The notes under the pieces: generated by a model
Databases searched by the model: none
Seen by the model: only the letters and a program-made list of their open reading frames with translations
Told to the model about the DNA's origin: nothing
Source of the DNA: Plotosus lineatus
Taxonomy: Eukaryota > Chordata > Actinopteri > Siluriformes > Plotosidae
Assembly: GCA_024760905.1 (NCBI GenBank)
Contig: CM045737.1
Location: forward strand, 10,048,726 to 10,112,725
Length of the DNA: 64,000 bases
Reading direction: 5' to 3'
Shown here: one piece after another, positions 34,078 through 46,152 of the stretch
Numbering within the stretch: the first letter of the stretch is position 1
How the letters are laid out: every line of letters starts with the position of its first letter
Program-made: the position numbers and the translations under genes

Positions 34078-34136
34078 TCGGTGGTGGGTGATCCTACTTC
34101 GCGGATTTCGATGGTCGTGTGAGGATCTCGGTCCCA

Positions 34137-34700
34137 GGCCCTTGACTATTTGCGGTCTTGCATTCACTCCCCCACATATTCGTGGAATGCCGAGTCACAG
34201 TCACATGATTCAAATTCAGCCAATGGCTGTTCTCCCTCCTGCTAATTGGTTGAGATGATGTATACCCCCTTCTTTCCTTATTCGCGCACACTTTGTGTGT
34301 GTGTGTGTGTGTGTGTGTTTTTTTAAATACTGTTAAGTTCCATCATGCCATGCAAATGCTGTGCACCATCTCAGGCTTCTTGTAAGGCGCTGAAGTGCCT
34401 GAAAAAGGTAATGACGCTGCATGAAAAAGTAGAACTGCTTGATATGATTCAGGAAAGACAAAGTTATGCTGCAGTAGGGTGCCATTATAAAGTGAATGAA
34501 AGCACAGTCTGCTCCATAAAGAAAAATGAGAAGGCAATCAGAGCTAGTGTAGCATCAAGTTTTTGTGCGTATTTTCTCTTCCTACTTCTTAATGTAGCGC
34601 ACAGTCGACTCATTAATGACGTAATGGCGAGCCACAGACGCAAACCTTCACCCTTCTTTTAATAAATCGAGAAGCTGCACTTTCTCACTCACTGTCATCC
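34137..34700 (+). mobile_element. Family-E Tigger-like element, 5' part with transposase remnant
   Basis: It begins AGGCCCTTGACTATTTGCGG, the family-E end without its first bases, then the CAGCCAATGGCTGTTCTCCC block shared with 24831. It leads into the frame at 34345. The right end is not recognisable. Confidence 0.75.
34345..34584 (+). pseudogene. Pogo/Tigger transposase N-terminal DNA-binding segment
   Basis: The frame starts MPCKCCAPSQASCKALKCLK and includes VMTLHEKVELLDMIQERQSY, AAVGCHYKVNESTVCSIKKN and EKAIRAS. This follows the CENP-B N-terminal/psq helix-turn-helix pattern of Tigger transposases (..LT..EK..IL......S...IA..Y.V..STV..I.KN...I). The catalytic DDE region is missing and the frame then runs into unrelated sequence, so this is a relic inside a family-E element. 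Confidence 0.72.
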
Positions 34701-34899
34701 TTTTCTTTTTCGGTTCACTAGATGATCTTCCTGTGATGCCGGGAGCATATCAGTCGGAGCCAAAAATGCAGGAGACCAAGTACAATGAAACAAAGACTCT
34801 CATTGAGCTCAGGGGAAGCATCGGGGTGCGGGAAAATCGTGTTCACCGTAGTGGTGAGGGAAAACCAGTGTCGAGCACGGAGCTCCTCTAGCGCGCTGT

Positions 34900-35404
34900 T
34901 GGCTGAGTCAATTCAGGTGCATTCTCCGGATTTTGCCTGCGGGTAACAGCCACGCCCCTCACCAGCGCATGCAGAGAGAGATAAACGCTGCCAACTAGCA
35001 CAGACCATAAGTCTTCCTGGGCGTTTTGGGGTCGTTTTCAAGGCCTTAGCATGTACAACAGTACTGAGGAGCACAAAGAGAGAAAACCTTAGGCGCTTGG
35101 CTGGAGAACTGCTGATACGTAGCGTCGACGAACTAACAATGCGGCTCGAACACAAAGACAGGAAGCCCCATGTGTTGGATGCTGTGAAATATAATCTCGA
35201 CCAATCAGCTTGCTGGATTCACAGCCAATCAGAGAACACTCAAGTCAAGCAGGAGAACAGAGCATGTTGGGTCGCGTAGTTGAATGTCGTGCGCATGAAT
35301 TTTGAATACTGTACTGTGATCTATTTTTTTTAATTTCCCGATGGGAAATCCGCGATATTGCGGGGACACGAAGTAGGAAGCGCGAAGTGGTGGGGGATTA
35401 CTGT
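34900..35404. mobile_element. Tigger-like 3' end fragment (TAATCCCCCACC end)
   Basis: It ends AGCGCGAAGTGGTGGGGGAT then TACTGTA, with an upstream GGGAAATCCGCGATATTGCG block. This mirrors the CAGTAATCCCCC...CGCGG type of pogo-group end. The left end was not found. Confidence 0.55.
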
Positions 35405-35750
35405 AATTCGAGTTATTGTTGTCATTATTATTATTATTATTATTAATAAGTTATTTAATTATGTAATTTAGATTTCACAGTGAAAGGTCATATTGCTCTA
35501 AAAATTCTACAGAATCTTGCCTCATGTATTATGTATTTCTTACACTGGTGAGAGATTTTCAAGCCTTTTTTTTTTCAGGATAACTTTCCTGTGTATGAGC
35601 TGGACATCACCCTCCACATTAACTCCACAATCCTCTCCATGAAGTCTCCTCTCAGACACCCAACCCCTTCAAAAACCCTAAACAGCATTCCTGTCGCCTT
35701 ACCTCACTGCAGTATTCTGGCAAGAGAAGATCTGTGTTCTCTTCACATTT

Positions 35751-35819
<69 letters not shown>

Positions 35820-36550
35820 CCCCTTCTTCTCTTTGCCTGTCCATCATGTTTTTTCTCTCTCTCGTTCCATCTTTCCATCTCTGTCTTCACCCCCCAGCTG
35901 TGCTCGATATTGTCCGTCTGCTCTGATAAGCCTGTCCACTAGTAATCCTGTATGATTTAAAAGCATATTTTCTAGTACTCAGAGTCTTAATGCATTTTCC
36001 TTCAACTTAAAAACTATGTGAAGTTGGCGTATTTCAAGTATATAACAGATGTATTTATGGAAATGAGAATTTATCTATGCATTGATGAATAGTGTGAGCT
36101 GAAACATCAGTGATGTTTATTCGTCAGTGTAAAGGTCACAGTCAGTGCAAACTCTTTACTTATTATTAAAATATGTATAATTAATTTGATATCAAATATT
36201 TAATTTTAAATTATTTGAAGGCGTTATAATGACGCAGAAGTGTACGGTACATTGTAATGGTGCAGATCTTTGTATGATTTATTTATTTATATTTTTACCT
36301 TGACTGCAGTGCCCTTCTTCATAATTGGCATCTCCAGTAAAGATTAGGTGAAAGTGTACCTATTAGAGAAGAGCTTCATCTCATACTGGGATCCAACCCT
36401 TTAATTGAAATACATTTATTCAAAGAAAAGCAAATCCCTCATAAAGCAATACTTTTCACACTTATCCTGCAGTTATTTATATGGTCTTGCAATAAATGCT
36501 TTATATTAAAAAACTCATTTGCAAAAAAAAAAGGCATGGAATCTTCTCCT
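35405..36550. other. Gene-free stretch with a (CT)n tract
   Basis: A (CT)n of about 60 bp lies at 35752-35815. A pyrimidine tract plus AG before 35580 is followed by an open frame (DNFPVYELDITLHINSTILS), but no donor or family match was found. The rest is AT-rich. Confidence 0.45.
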
Positions 36551-36855
36551 ATAACATCTTCCAGGATTTGCAATAACAGAGCAGAACATCTGAGACCATT
36601 ACTTCTTGCTCTTTACTTGATTCTCTTGTCAGATCACCATTTTTATGTTGATTTGGACATATGGTTTGAATCATTGTGCCGCTGGAAGTCCCAGTGATGA
36701 CGCAGTTTTAGTTTCTTGCCAAAAGGAAGCCAGGTTTGGATTTAAAATTTCCCGTGATGCCATATATCCTAAGAATGATTTGAAGTTTTTGAAAAATGAA
36801 AAACATCCCCACAACATCACCGAACCGCCACCATTTGGATTATTTTATGTTATTA
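36550..36855 (-). pseudogene. Tc1/mariner-like transposase remnant
   Basis: The - strand reads NGGGSVMLWGCFS followed, after frame shifts, by HWDFQ and HNDSNHMSKST. These match the GGGS(V/I)M.WGCFS and Q.DND.KHTSK blocks around the second catalytic Asp of Tc1-like transposases. Stops interrupt it and no terminal repeats were located, so it is a degraded internal fragment. Confidence 0.72.
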
Positions 36856-37070
36856 CAGGGATCCCTCGCTACTTCGCTCTTTAATTCATGCGGGTTCAGT
36901 GCATCGTGGGTTTTCTTTTTTTAAATATTCACCGAATTAAAAAATAAGAAAATTAAGGAAGAATAGGGGAAACAGTTAAGAAGAATGCCAGGAAAAAAAG
37001 CCAATTATCAAAAAAAAAAAGGCCAAACAAACAAAAACAGAAAACAACCTAAAACCTCCCAACAAAACTA

Positions 37071-37860
37071 CAGTAAAACCTCCGCTGACGAACGCTTAAG
37101 CTCACGAACTTTTCACCTCAAGAACATTAAATTTGCGAGCATATAGTCTCTGCTGACGAACTAGTTTTCGGCGGACGAATCAAACCACGCGGTCGAACAG
37201 CGCCACGGTGGCGGCCACGAGAAGCTGACGCACGCTCATGGCGTCACAGTTCGTCACACCCCTTTCTTTGAATGCGGAAGTGGTTTGTGTTTGATAGACA
37301 TTTTGGACCATATTGAGTGTACTTTTGCTATTATGGGACCGAAAAAGACCCCACCACAGGCGGAGATCATTGAAAAACACGAACGAGGTGTGCGTTTGTG
37401 TGACTCAGCGTCCCAGTACCAGTACGCTAAGTCTACCATTGCTCCCATCCTTAAGAACAAGGAAGCTATTAAGGGTGTGTGTGTGGCTAAGGGTGTTTCC
37501 AAACAGTAGGCGTTTCCAAACACTCATTCCAAACAGTAAGTCCCTCCCTCCCTCCTCCTCCCACTCCATTCCATCAAGCCATCAACTACCATCACAAAGG
37601 TAAATAAAACCACTTTATTATACAGTACAGTTTATTTCTTTAATTACAATACAATAGCACATTTATTATACATAAAATAAGGTATATTTTTGTGTAGTTT
37701 TAAGGCTTATTTAGTAGAAAATTATGTTTTATGGGGACCTGGGAACGGATTATTCTCATTTTAATGGTTTCTTATGGGAAATAAATGTTCGGAAGACGAA
37801 CTTTTCGCCTTACACACACTTTCTGGGAACCAATTATGTTCGTGACCAGAGGTATCACTG
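37071..37860 (+). mobile_element. Tigger-like element, family C (CAGTAAAACCTCCGC ends)
   Basis: It starts CAGTAAAACCTCCGCTGACG and ends GTGACCAGAGGTATCACTG, both at TA. It retains part of a transposase reading frame at 37334-37509. Confidence 0.85.
37334..37509 (+). pseudogene. Tigger transposase N-terminal remnant
   Basis: MGPKKTPPQAEIIEKHERGV then RLCDSASQYQYAKSTIAPIL and KNKEAIKG. The order basic start, EII..HE.G, ...YQ.AKSTI..ILKNKE.I is the CENP-B N-terminal HTH of the Tigger group. It stops at position 37509 after about 58 residues; no DDE domain follows. Confidence 0.78.
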
Positions 37861-37895
37861 TACTACCATTTTTATGAGGTTCGCCGCTAAGTGTA

Positions 37896-38324
37896 ATAAT
37901 GTAAACAAAGTCCGATATGCTGCAGAATCATTTCGGGGTTTTTTCTTCGCTTATTCATTCCAATACGAAAGCGACTTACATGTGTATAATAAGTGATTGT
38001 ATTTGATAAAAACGATTTTAGCGAGCAAAAAGAAACAAGGTTAGTCTATCAGAAGGAACAGAAAGAGAAAGCACAGCGGAGAGATAAAAAGAAGGAAAGA
38101 ACAGCCGAGCTCCTGTCGCTCGCAAACAAGATTAAGCTTCAGAAGTAAAACAACAAGAACCAGATTTGTACGTGGTGTAAATATTGAACAGAGAAGTTGT
38201 TGTAAATAAACTGTTTTTCTCAAAGACACAAATTTTAAGAGCGGTCCCTTCATCTCGAAAGTTTAGAAGGAAAGATGATTGAATTTTGAAATTTAAACAT
38301 TTGTAATTGATTTAAAAACACTGT
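37896..38324. other. Gene-free stretch
   Basis: Nothing recognised; A-rich around 38040-38110. Confidence 0.4.
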
Positions 38325-38442
38325 CATCATCATTTTCTGTAACCGCTTCATCCTAATTAGGGTCGCGGGGAGGCTGGTGCCCATCCCAGCCAACTCAGGG
38401 CGAGGGCAGAGTACACCCTGGACAGCTCGCCAGGCCATCGCA
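38325..38442 (-). mobile_element. SINE-T tail fragment
   Basis: TTTTCTGTAACCGCTTCATC, GCGGGGAGGCTGGTGCCCAT and GGACAGCTCGCCAGGCCATC are the tail half of SINE-T. The tRNA head is missing. Confidence 0.75.
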
Positions 38443-38751
38443 GTTTAAAAACACTGTAGGAACATGTAACAGAATCTGCACATCTGCTTTTTCTACAGAC
38501 CTGTGATACCGCAACGCCATTCCTTTTTCAAATACTTTCACCTTTCAAACCCTCCAAAAGTTATGAAATTACTCATCTTTTGGAGAAATAATTATGATAT
38601 ATGTTAGATATTTCTCGGTTCTTTTTATTAGTACTTTAATTATTGTATAAATAATTAAGTATTAACTTTGATTGAACATGGAAATTGTGGAAGAGTATGA
38701 GAATAAAGAATACACATGTAAAGTATCATTATATCAGTGGCTACTTACAAC

Positions 38752-39327
38752 CAGTGGTTCTTAACCTTGTTGGCGGTACCGAACCCCACCAGTTTCATAT
38801 GCACATTCACCGAACCCTTCATCAGTGAAAAATAAAAAAATATGATTTTTTTTTTACAAATTCAAGACACAGGTACTGTTGTGTTCTTGTATTCCCCATA
38901 TCCATGCAGTTTCACGAAGTGTTCCTTTAGTTTTGCCGGTGCGAGACTAGAGTTGCTCAACTTGGCATTGCAAATCATTCAGATAGGACGCCGAGTCCCA
39001 TCACGTTCCATGATGCATGTGACTCCATGTTCGTCCGACCAATTTCTTTTTTTGCTCGACATAGTTCGTATGGATTAAAATATTCCGAAAAAAATCTCAC
39101 GACTTCACACATTGACTACTGAGCGCGCTAAATTCCCCACGGCACTGATTGGCCAAGCAATGTGATGTGATCATCTGCAGCCAGTGATGGCCAAGCGGGA
39201 CGTGTCATCACTAATTGACATGATGAGTCAGGTGTGTCTTGACCTCCGTGGCAGAGGCTCCGCCGAACCCCTGAGACTGACTCACCGAACCCCTAGGGTT
39301 CGATCGAACCCAGGTTAGGAACCACTG
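38752..39327. mobile_element. hAT-like element, 576 bp
   Basis: The ends CAGTGGTTCTTAACCT and AGGTTAGGAACCACTG are near-perfect inverted repeats. A perfect 8-bp duplication, CTTACAAC, sits at 38744-38751 and 39328-39335. It contains repeated CCGAACCC(C/T) blocks at both ends and no transposase. Confidence 0.93.
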
Positions 39328-39524
39328 CTTACAACTCTTAAGAGATTTGTGATTTGTGATGTGATTTATTCTAAAAAAGTGAATTCTTCAAGATCATTAT
39401 GAAAGTTCCAAAGCTTATTTTTAAAAGCGTGTAATGCCACCGTTTAGTATTCCATTTTTCAAATTTTTTGTAACACAGCGCCCCCTGTTCTGCTTTTTTT
39501 TATGCATGGCCAATCTCATGCCTG

Positions 39525-40310
39525 TCAATTGTTATTATAAGCATTTATAGAGTTGAATATGTATTTCTTGATATTATGTGCACATATACAGTCGGCCCCC
39601 AACTTACGAAACCCCCGGTTTACGAAAAACATTTTCCTGGTTTTCCGTCCCCGAGATACGACACAACCCCCATCTTACGAAAAGAAATTCAAATTTCAAA
39701 CGCGCCAATCAAAATTTCACACGAAGCGTGAGTTGCTCTCTCATTGGCTGTCTCTCAACATCCCGCCCCACTGGCCTCCCAGATAGAGACAGAAGGACGC
39801 TTCACGCTTTAGTCTTTATTTTTTTTAAGTTGTTTTAATTCAGTAAATGTTTAATAAATGTGGGTGCATTTGAGCTCATCTTGAATTCCGATCCCTCAAG
39901 GAATCAAATTAAAGTTGAGTTTGTCAAGCAGGGAATGCGCTTTGAATTAACGTCTTGTGGGCGTGGCCCACAGCGTGCGGCGACAGAGGGAGAGAGAGAG
40001 AATAACGCTTTAGTTTTTCGTTTAGTTTTTTAAGTTGTTTTAATTCAGTAAATGGTCAAGCAGGGAATGCACTTTGAATTCACGTCTTGTGGGCGTGGCC
40101 CGCACGAGAGAGAGAGAGAGAGAGAGAGAGAATAACCCTTTAGTTTTCAGTTTTTAAAGTTGTTTAATTCAGTAAATGTTTAATAAATGTGGGCGGATTT
40201 GATCTGATCTGGAATCCCGATCCCTCAAGGAATCAAATTAAAGTTTGTCAAGCAGGGAATGCGCTTTGAATTCACGTCTTGTGGGCGTGGCCCGCAGTGC
40301 CTGCGCTCGC

Positions 40311-40345
<35 letters not shown>

Positions 40346-40742
40346 GTGTGTGTGTTAATAAAAAATGTTTAATAATGGTTTAATTAATAAATATGTTAAT
40401 AAAATGGTTTAATATGTTAATAAAATGTTTAAATGGTTTAATAAATAATTTTCTTTTACTTTTAACACACATTTCATACAATATTGTTGTACTTTTATCA
40501 TTTTTAAAGGGTTCATGGGGTTTATCCAGTCCAAAGACTGGAACCTTGGAACGAATTAGGCTTTAACGTGTAAGATGCGACCCCTACTTACGAAATCCCC
40601 ACAATACGAAAATGGCTCCGGAACGGATTAATTCCGTAAATTGGGGTCCGACTGTACACTGGGGTCGATCCTACTTCGCGGAATTCGATGGTTGCGGGGG
40701 GGGTCTCAGTCCCAATTAACCACGGAAAGTGAGGGATCCCTG
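39525..40742 (-). mobile_element. MITE-A fragment split by a family-D Tigger-like element
   Basis: AATTGTTATTATAAGCATTT precedes 39588, and GGGGTCGATCCTACTTCGCG through ACGGAAAGTGAGGGATCCCTG follows 40656. The two pieces join in MITE-A order. Confidence 0.82.
39589..40654. mobile_element. Tigger-like element, family D, with internal triplication
   Basis: It starts CAGTCGGCCCCCAACTTACG and ends TAAATTGGGGTCCGACTG, both at TA. A block with TCAAGCAGGGAATGCGCTTT, then CGTCTTGTGGGCGTGGCCC and a (GA)n run, occurs three times (about 39920, 40055, 40247). Confidence 0.88.
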
Positions 40743-41707
40743 TATAGACATCCCTTTCTTTCTGCCTGACCCACCTTGAGTGTTTATTTCATCACAGCGT
40801 GGAAACCAATCCCGGTTTGTAGTAGCATTTCTCAAGCTCCCTCGGGACATACATTTGTGTTCAACTCAAGAAAAGCTCTGGGAATTTTTTGTTTGCTTGT
40901 TTTTTTTGGGCAGTCCTTTCAAATACTCTCTCAGCGTGGAATGGGGTTTTGATGGTGCTTCTTTTCTGCAGGCACGTAATGCGCAACAGTTTTATGTACC
41001 AAAATTTTTCTCTCTGACTTTTCGGGCTGCCTGGTGTTCAGTCTGCACTTGGTTGTGATACATGTTCGTAAGAATCAATTCCGCCACACAGAGCAAATTT
41101 CTGAAAGTATCTCTGCGGTGCCGGCCGGTGAAGATGAAAGTAATTAGAGCTATTGCATCAGCCTGCATCCTTTGTCATGGTAAACTGTTTGTGTGTGACT
41201 TCCATTCTGGGAACGTGGTGTTTTAATCAGGGGCAACGCCTAGTCATGTGACCATATTGAAGTCGACGTATAGTTTTATATCCATTGCTTGCTATTTCAT
41301 TCATTAATCTTGGGCTTACTGATGGTAATGGATGACAGCGATTTTACATATGATTGACCTCATGTTTGGACAAAGACACCAACAGTGTGCCTGGAGACCG
41401 ATGTCATTAAACCCCATCCATAGCAAATTTGTCATGAGAATGATTTCTGTTTGACTGAAGGTAAACTCGTTCTCCAGTTCCTTGAAATGGAAAATTTGAG
41501 TCAGTGTACAGAATGTTGATTTTATACTATCAGTTTGCGTATTCTCTTCGAATGTGCCAATGATTCTGGAGTTGACTGAAGCCTAAAGCCCTCGTTGTGC
41601 CTGCAAAGCCAATTGGCTGCAGTGCAATTTAAACAATGAATGGAAAACGAAGAATTTAATTTCTACAAAACAGCAGGCAGATTTTCTGAATCGAGGAGGG
41701 AAAAAAA

Positions 41708-41769
<62 letters not shown>

Positions 41770-42118
41770 GCTATAAGGCGCTGTCAGTATTCTCTGTATC
41801 TCGCCACCCCCCACATACCTTCATTGTCCGCAACACAAACACCATCAGTGTTGTGCTGGATCTTTATCAATTCCACTGTCACTTCTTCACCAGTCCACCA
41901 AATGTTCACGCCATCACAAGACAAGCTTTATGATTATTCTGCGGTGTAGTTATGCTGCTCACATACAGGAGCCCATACTGACCGGAAGTGTGAGGTCAAT
42001 TCTACAGCGGATCTGTTAGCAGTGACGGGACAGCTCAGACAAAAGCAGCAACTATGTTTTCAGTTTATTTATTTGAGGACTAATCTGTGTTCAGAAGCTG
42101 CGCTGTGTGTGTGTGTGC

Positions 42119-42162
<44 letters not shown>

Positions 42163-42427
42163 TCCTGTGAGTCAGCAGGAGATTGTGTTATGGCTGTCCT
42201 CTCCTTGTCAGAGATATCCTCCTGTGTTCCAGCTCATTTCCTCTTCTGACCTGTCTGAGACTGACAGACGGAATAAATGCCAGCGTCCCGCCACTCATTA
42301 AACCTGGAGATTGGGAAACGGTCGAGTGTTTCTGTTTCCAGTGAGACACATAACTGAAATGGATTATATTTGTGTTTGATGATTATCAGATGTGGGATGT
42401 ACTGTCTGATTTCACTTCGTTCATTAT

Positions 42428-42462
<35 letters not shown>

Positions 42463-42700
42463 ACACATCACTCTTTTTCAGAAATGCACAATGTGGCATA
42501 AGTGATCGTGGTGTTTATATTATTGCACTCTATTCCCAGGCTAAGCTGCTCCTGCGTGTGGATTGTTGGTTTGTTCACGCTGCTGCAAATTACTAGAGAC
42601 CGTATGATTATCATCGAGAGCATTTGTTTATATGTTCTGTTAGTTTGACGACGAACAAAATCCTGGCCGCACCCCTGCATGGATTTACGTCAAGTTTTGT
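40743..42700. other. Gene-free stretch
   Basis: A (CA)n at 41710-41767, (GT)n(GA)n at 42100-42162 and a long poly-T at 42430 are present. Otherwise unique-looking; no exon recognised. Confidence 0.45.
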
Positions 42701-42939
42701 AGGGAGCTTGCCCTACCCGAGTCTTACAGATGTGTTGATTTTGGAATGTCAAGGTCAAAGCAAGGTCACATGTTTTTGAGCGCTTATAACTTTGCTATGA
42801 GTTCTGATAGACTTGCTGTTACTATTGAACATTAATAGCAAACCAGACTCTTAAGACAAAATTGTTTCGATGTTAAAGGTCAAATCTCGGCCATATAAAA
42901 AAAATAATAATAATAAAAATAAATTCAAACTGGAGAATA

Positions 42940-43486
42940 CAGGGATCCCTCACTTTCCGCAGTTAATTGGGACCGAGATCCCAGAGCGACCATTGAAATC
43001 CGCAAAGTAGGATCACCCCCCTGCCGAACATGTATATGTGTATATAATATGTGTATGTATATGTGTATATAATAATTAATAAATACATATCCAATGCTAT
43101 AAATGCTTATAATAACAGTTAAACATTAAAAAACCCACAATATGTACTGTAAATAAAATACAAATACACGCACATACAGATGGTATTGCATGAGAAGAAG
43201 ACAACACACATACATGCGCAGACGCGCAGACGCGCGTGCACACAGATGCAACAATGTAAGCAGTTTTGATGGGAGGTTTTGGGTTGTTTTTTATGTTGTG
43301 ATGTTTAGGGTTTTTTTTTTTTGCATAATTGGCCTTGTTTTTGTGGCATTTTCCTTAACTTTTCCCCCTATTCTTCCTTAGTTTCCTCATTTTTTAAAAT
43401 TTGATGAATATTTATTTATTTATTTTTAAAAACCGCGATGCACTGAAGCTGCATGAATTGAAATACGAAGTGTCGAGGGATCCCTG
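42940..43486 (+). mobile_element. MITE-A copy, full length
   Basis: CAGGGATCCCTCACTTTCCG to GTCGAGGGATCCCTG, both at TA. It is an uninterrupted copy of about 547 bp and a good family reference. Confidence 0.88.
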
Positions 43487-43635
43487 TATTTGCATATTTG
43501 GTCATGTTCATGTCCTACAGGACGTATCAAAAGACAAGCACATGGGTTATTAAAAACCAGTGTCCACTTAGTGCGTACTGGCTCGGGTGGAAATACCTGG
43601 CACTGAGTGCTTAGCTTTTTTGGGTTTTGGCAGTA

Positions 43636-44012
43636 CAGGGATCTCTCACTTTTTACGGTTAATTGGGACTTGGGACCGAGATATATTCCCCCCCTCCCCC
43701 CCGCGTCCGCGTCCGCCGAATTCCATGAAGTACGATCGACCCCCAGTGATATATACATACACATATATGTTCAACACAATGCATAACATGTAAATAAAAT
43801 ACAAATACACACATGCTCAGATGCACACCTCATAAAAATTTTGGGTTGGATTTTTTTTTTTTTTTTTGCATAATTGGTTTTGTTTTGCGGCATTTTCCTT
43901 AACTTTTTCTCTATTTTTCCTTAATTTCCTTATTTTTCGATGAATTCTTTTGAAAAACCCGCGATGCACTGAAGCCGCATGAATTGAAGTGCGGAGTAGC
44001 AAGGGATCACTG
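43636..44012 (+). mobile_element. MITE-A copy, shortened
   Basis: CAGGGATCTCTCACTTTTTA to GTAGCAAGGGATCACTG. It lies in the same orientation 150 bp from the previous copy. Confidence 0.82.
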
Positions 44013-44084
44013 TCATAGTAAGTTCTGCAACACTGATCATTTATAACCATTTCAAGTAAATTAATAAATGGAATCAACATTAAT

Positions 44085-44204
44085 TCTGTCATTTATTTGT
44101 TGCTTCATCTTGCAAGGGTTGCGTGGAGTCAGAAGCCTATGATAACCGACTCCGGTAGAGGTGGGGATACGCTCTGAACAGCTTGCCAGTCCATCGCAGT
44201 GCCA

Positions 44205-44240
<36 letters not shown>

Positions 44241-44345
44241 GGGCAATTTGGAGCAGACAGTTGGCCTAATGTGCTTGTCATTGGTGTGTACAAACTTCAC
44301 ACAAACACCCGCTGCCAATCTCAGGACTCAAACCCAGAATGTTAT
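44085..44345 (-). mobile_element. SINE-T fragment
   Basis: AACAGCTTGCCAGTCCATCG, GGGGCAATTTGGAGCAGACA and ACAAACTTCACACAAACACC match the SINE-T body, with a (CA)n at 44209-44237. It is diverged. Confidence 0.65.
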
Positions 44346-45435
44346 TACTGTGCCCTTCATAAACACAACACTGTTAATGATGAGTGAGGTCCATCAGAAG
44401 AGGTTCCATCCCTAAAAGCAGAAAGCTGGAGGTATTTTCTGGATAGACTGATGAATTGTATGAACTTAGTGAGGCAGAAGCTTTGCCGGTGTGGTCAGTT
44501 TATACTTCAGACATCTGCCACATCCTGTTAGGAAGTGAAGCGGATTGAATTAACAAATGTCATCTTTATTTATTTCATCTGGGAACCTGAAACAAGAGTA
44601 TGTTGGTGTCGTCCGGCCATTCACTCATTTCATTTACAGCCGAGCTTCATACGTGAGCAAGTGTAAAGCCGTAGGCTCGGTTTTATTGTCGGGACCGCTC
44701 ATGGGCCCGCACAGGCAGCCCAGTATGTGAAGTAAATGGCATAAAACATATTCTGCACATCGCCACTGAGCGCACGTTCACTCTGCAGCGTATTCTCTTG
44801 CTTTATTTATGAATCTTTCTGTGAACTTACAGATGCAAACATTTCCGTAGCTCTGTTTTAGGCCCTGAAGGGAATGAAACGCTGACTGTTCTGTTTTCAC
44901 CCTCAGGCGCTGAGATTGCTTAACAATAGCACTTAAACGAATAGAGCTGCATATATATGTTGTTTTATTTGTGCGAGTTTTATTATGTATACAGCGAGTT
45001 ATTTTATTTTTATTAAAGAGAAATGTGGAAGATTTTACCCAGGCTGCTCTGAGATGCCCGTTTTCCTGATTGTAAGTGAGCAGAATTGGCTGGATTAGGC
45101 TTCAGGTTGTTTTATATCAAATATTCCATATCATTTATATGAATTATTTATATAATCTTATATTTCTTTTTTTTTTTTTTTTTTATAAAAAAAAAAGTTT
45201 TTCTTTTTTTTCCTTGCCTCATATTACATGTAATGGCAATTTTTAATTTTCTATCTCCTGATTTTTTTTTTTTTTTTTTTTTTTGGTTGGGATTCAAGGA
45301 AGGTTTGTGGACAACCTGAATGGGAAGCATCTGCATAACCCGACACTGTGAATAATCATCAGTAAATGCCGAAGGTATGATTCGAATCGAGGTGTTTCCC
45401 CGCATTCCTGAACCCTGGTGTCTGTCTCTCTGCAG
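44346..45435. other. End of 17.4-kb ralgps2 intron
   Basis: Unique-looking with poly-T runs at 45168 and 45263, leading to the acceptor at 45435. No transposon is recognised close to the exon. Confidence 0.45.
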
Positions 45436-45562
45436 CTGTTGAATCGTAAGGACAAGGCTACGTTCGAGAAACTGGAGTATCTGATGTCTAAAGAAGACAA
45501 TTACAAGAGACTGAGAGACTACATCAGAAGCCAGAGTATGACCTCCTGCATACCGTATCTAG
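45436..45562 (+). CDS. ralgps2: ralgps2 internal exon (RasGEF domain, part 3)
   Basis: This 127-bp exon begins [20 protein letters not shown], continues [15 protein letters not shown] and ends at IPYLG. It matches the RasGEF segment around the F..L...MS...NYK..R pattern and the conserved (I/V)P(Y/F)LG motif that precedes the YL.DL helix. The acceptor is CTCTCTGCAG ending at 45435; the donor GTATGT starts at 45563. It starts in phase 0 and ends in phase 1, splitting the glycine codon. The sequence [17 protein letters not shown] favours RALGPS2. The next expected exon, encoding the YL.DL helix, was not found up to 64000, so it should lie past the right edge, beyond angptl1. The upstream intron is about 17.4 kb and full of transposons. 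Confidence 0.93.
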
Positions 45563-45750
45563 GTATGTCTCTTTCTTGATGCGTCACATCCTCTCTCGCC
45601 ATCTCGCTATTCTCCATCGATTCCCTTAATGTCCTGAACAGACACACTTTCTACAGATCAGCCAGTGCCTCGGCGTTTTTCATTCCAACATGATAAAATC
45701 TCAGGTCAGCGGTAATAACGCGACCAATAGCGGTTGTCTTCCAAATCATC

Positions 45751-45751
<1 letters not shown>

Positions 45752-45808
<57 letters not shown>
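45752..45808 (+). repeat. (GT)n microsatellite
   Basis: About 28 GT units, 190 bp downstream of the ralgps2 donor at 45563. Confidence 0.93.
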
Positions 45809-45809
<1 letters not shown>

Positions 45810-46152
45810 ATGCTCGCAGTGTAAAAATTCACTCTTGAGCTTTTTTGAGGGACAAAATGATCAGAATTTCAAGCATAATGTAATCACCTATTTTCTGTAT
45901 TCTTTGCTAATACCTTATACGTAGTATCATAATACAGCAATTAACAGAGAAGTTCTTGAACACAGTTTATGTTTATAGTATATATTGGATATGATTTAAA
46001 TTATGGAATAGTATGTGATCCCCTGTAATAGGACAGATGTATTTTTTCGATGCTGGAGTTTGTTTCCACTGCCTCTGCAATTCACCCTCATCACATGAGG
46101 ACAGTGCTACGTGAAAATCCTTCACTTTTTATCAAAGCATTTATCAGCAATA

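Larger units (their letters stand above)
36856..37895 (-). mobile_element. MITE-A copy split by a Tigger-like element
   Basis: It starts CAGGGATCCCTCGCTACTTC at TA with the AAATTAAGGAAGAATAGGGG body. It is interrupted after CAAAACTA at 37070 and resumes CTACCATTTTTATGAGG after 37862. The far end is missing. Confidence 0.75.

Noticed and set aside
35580..35720. Exon-like frame after a T-rich tract and AG (DNFPVYELDITLHINSTILS)
   Set aside because: No donor near a sensible end, runs into a (CT)n tract and matches no ralgps2 segment.
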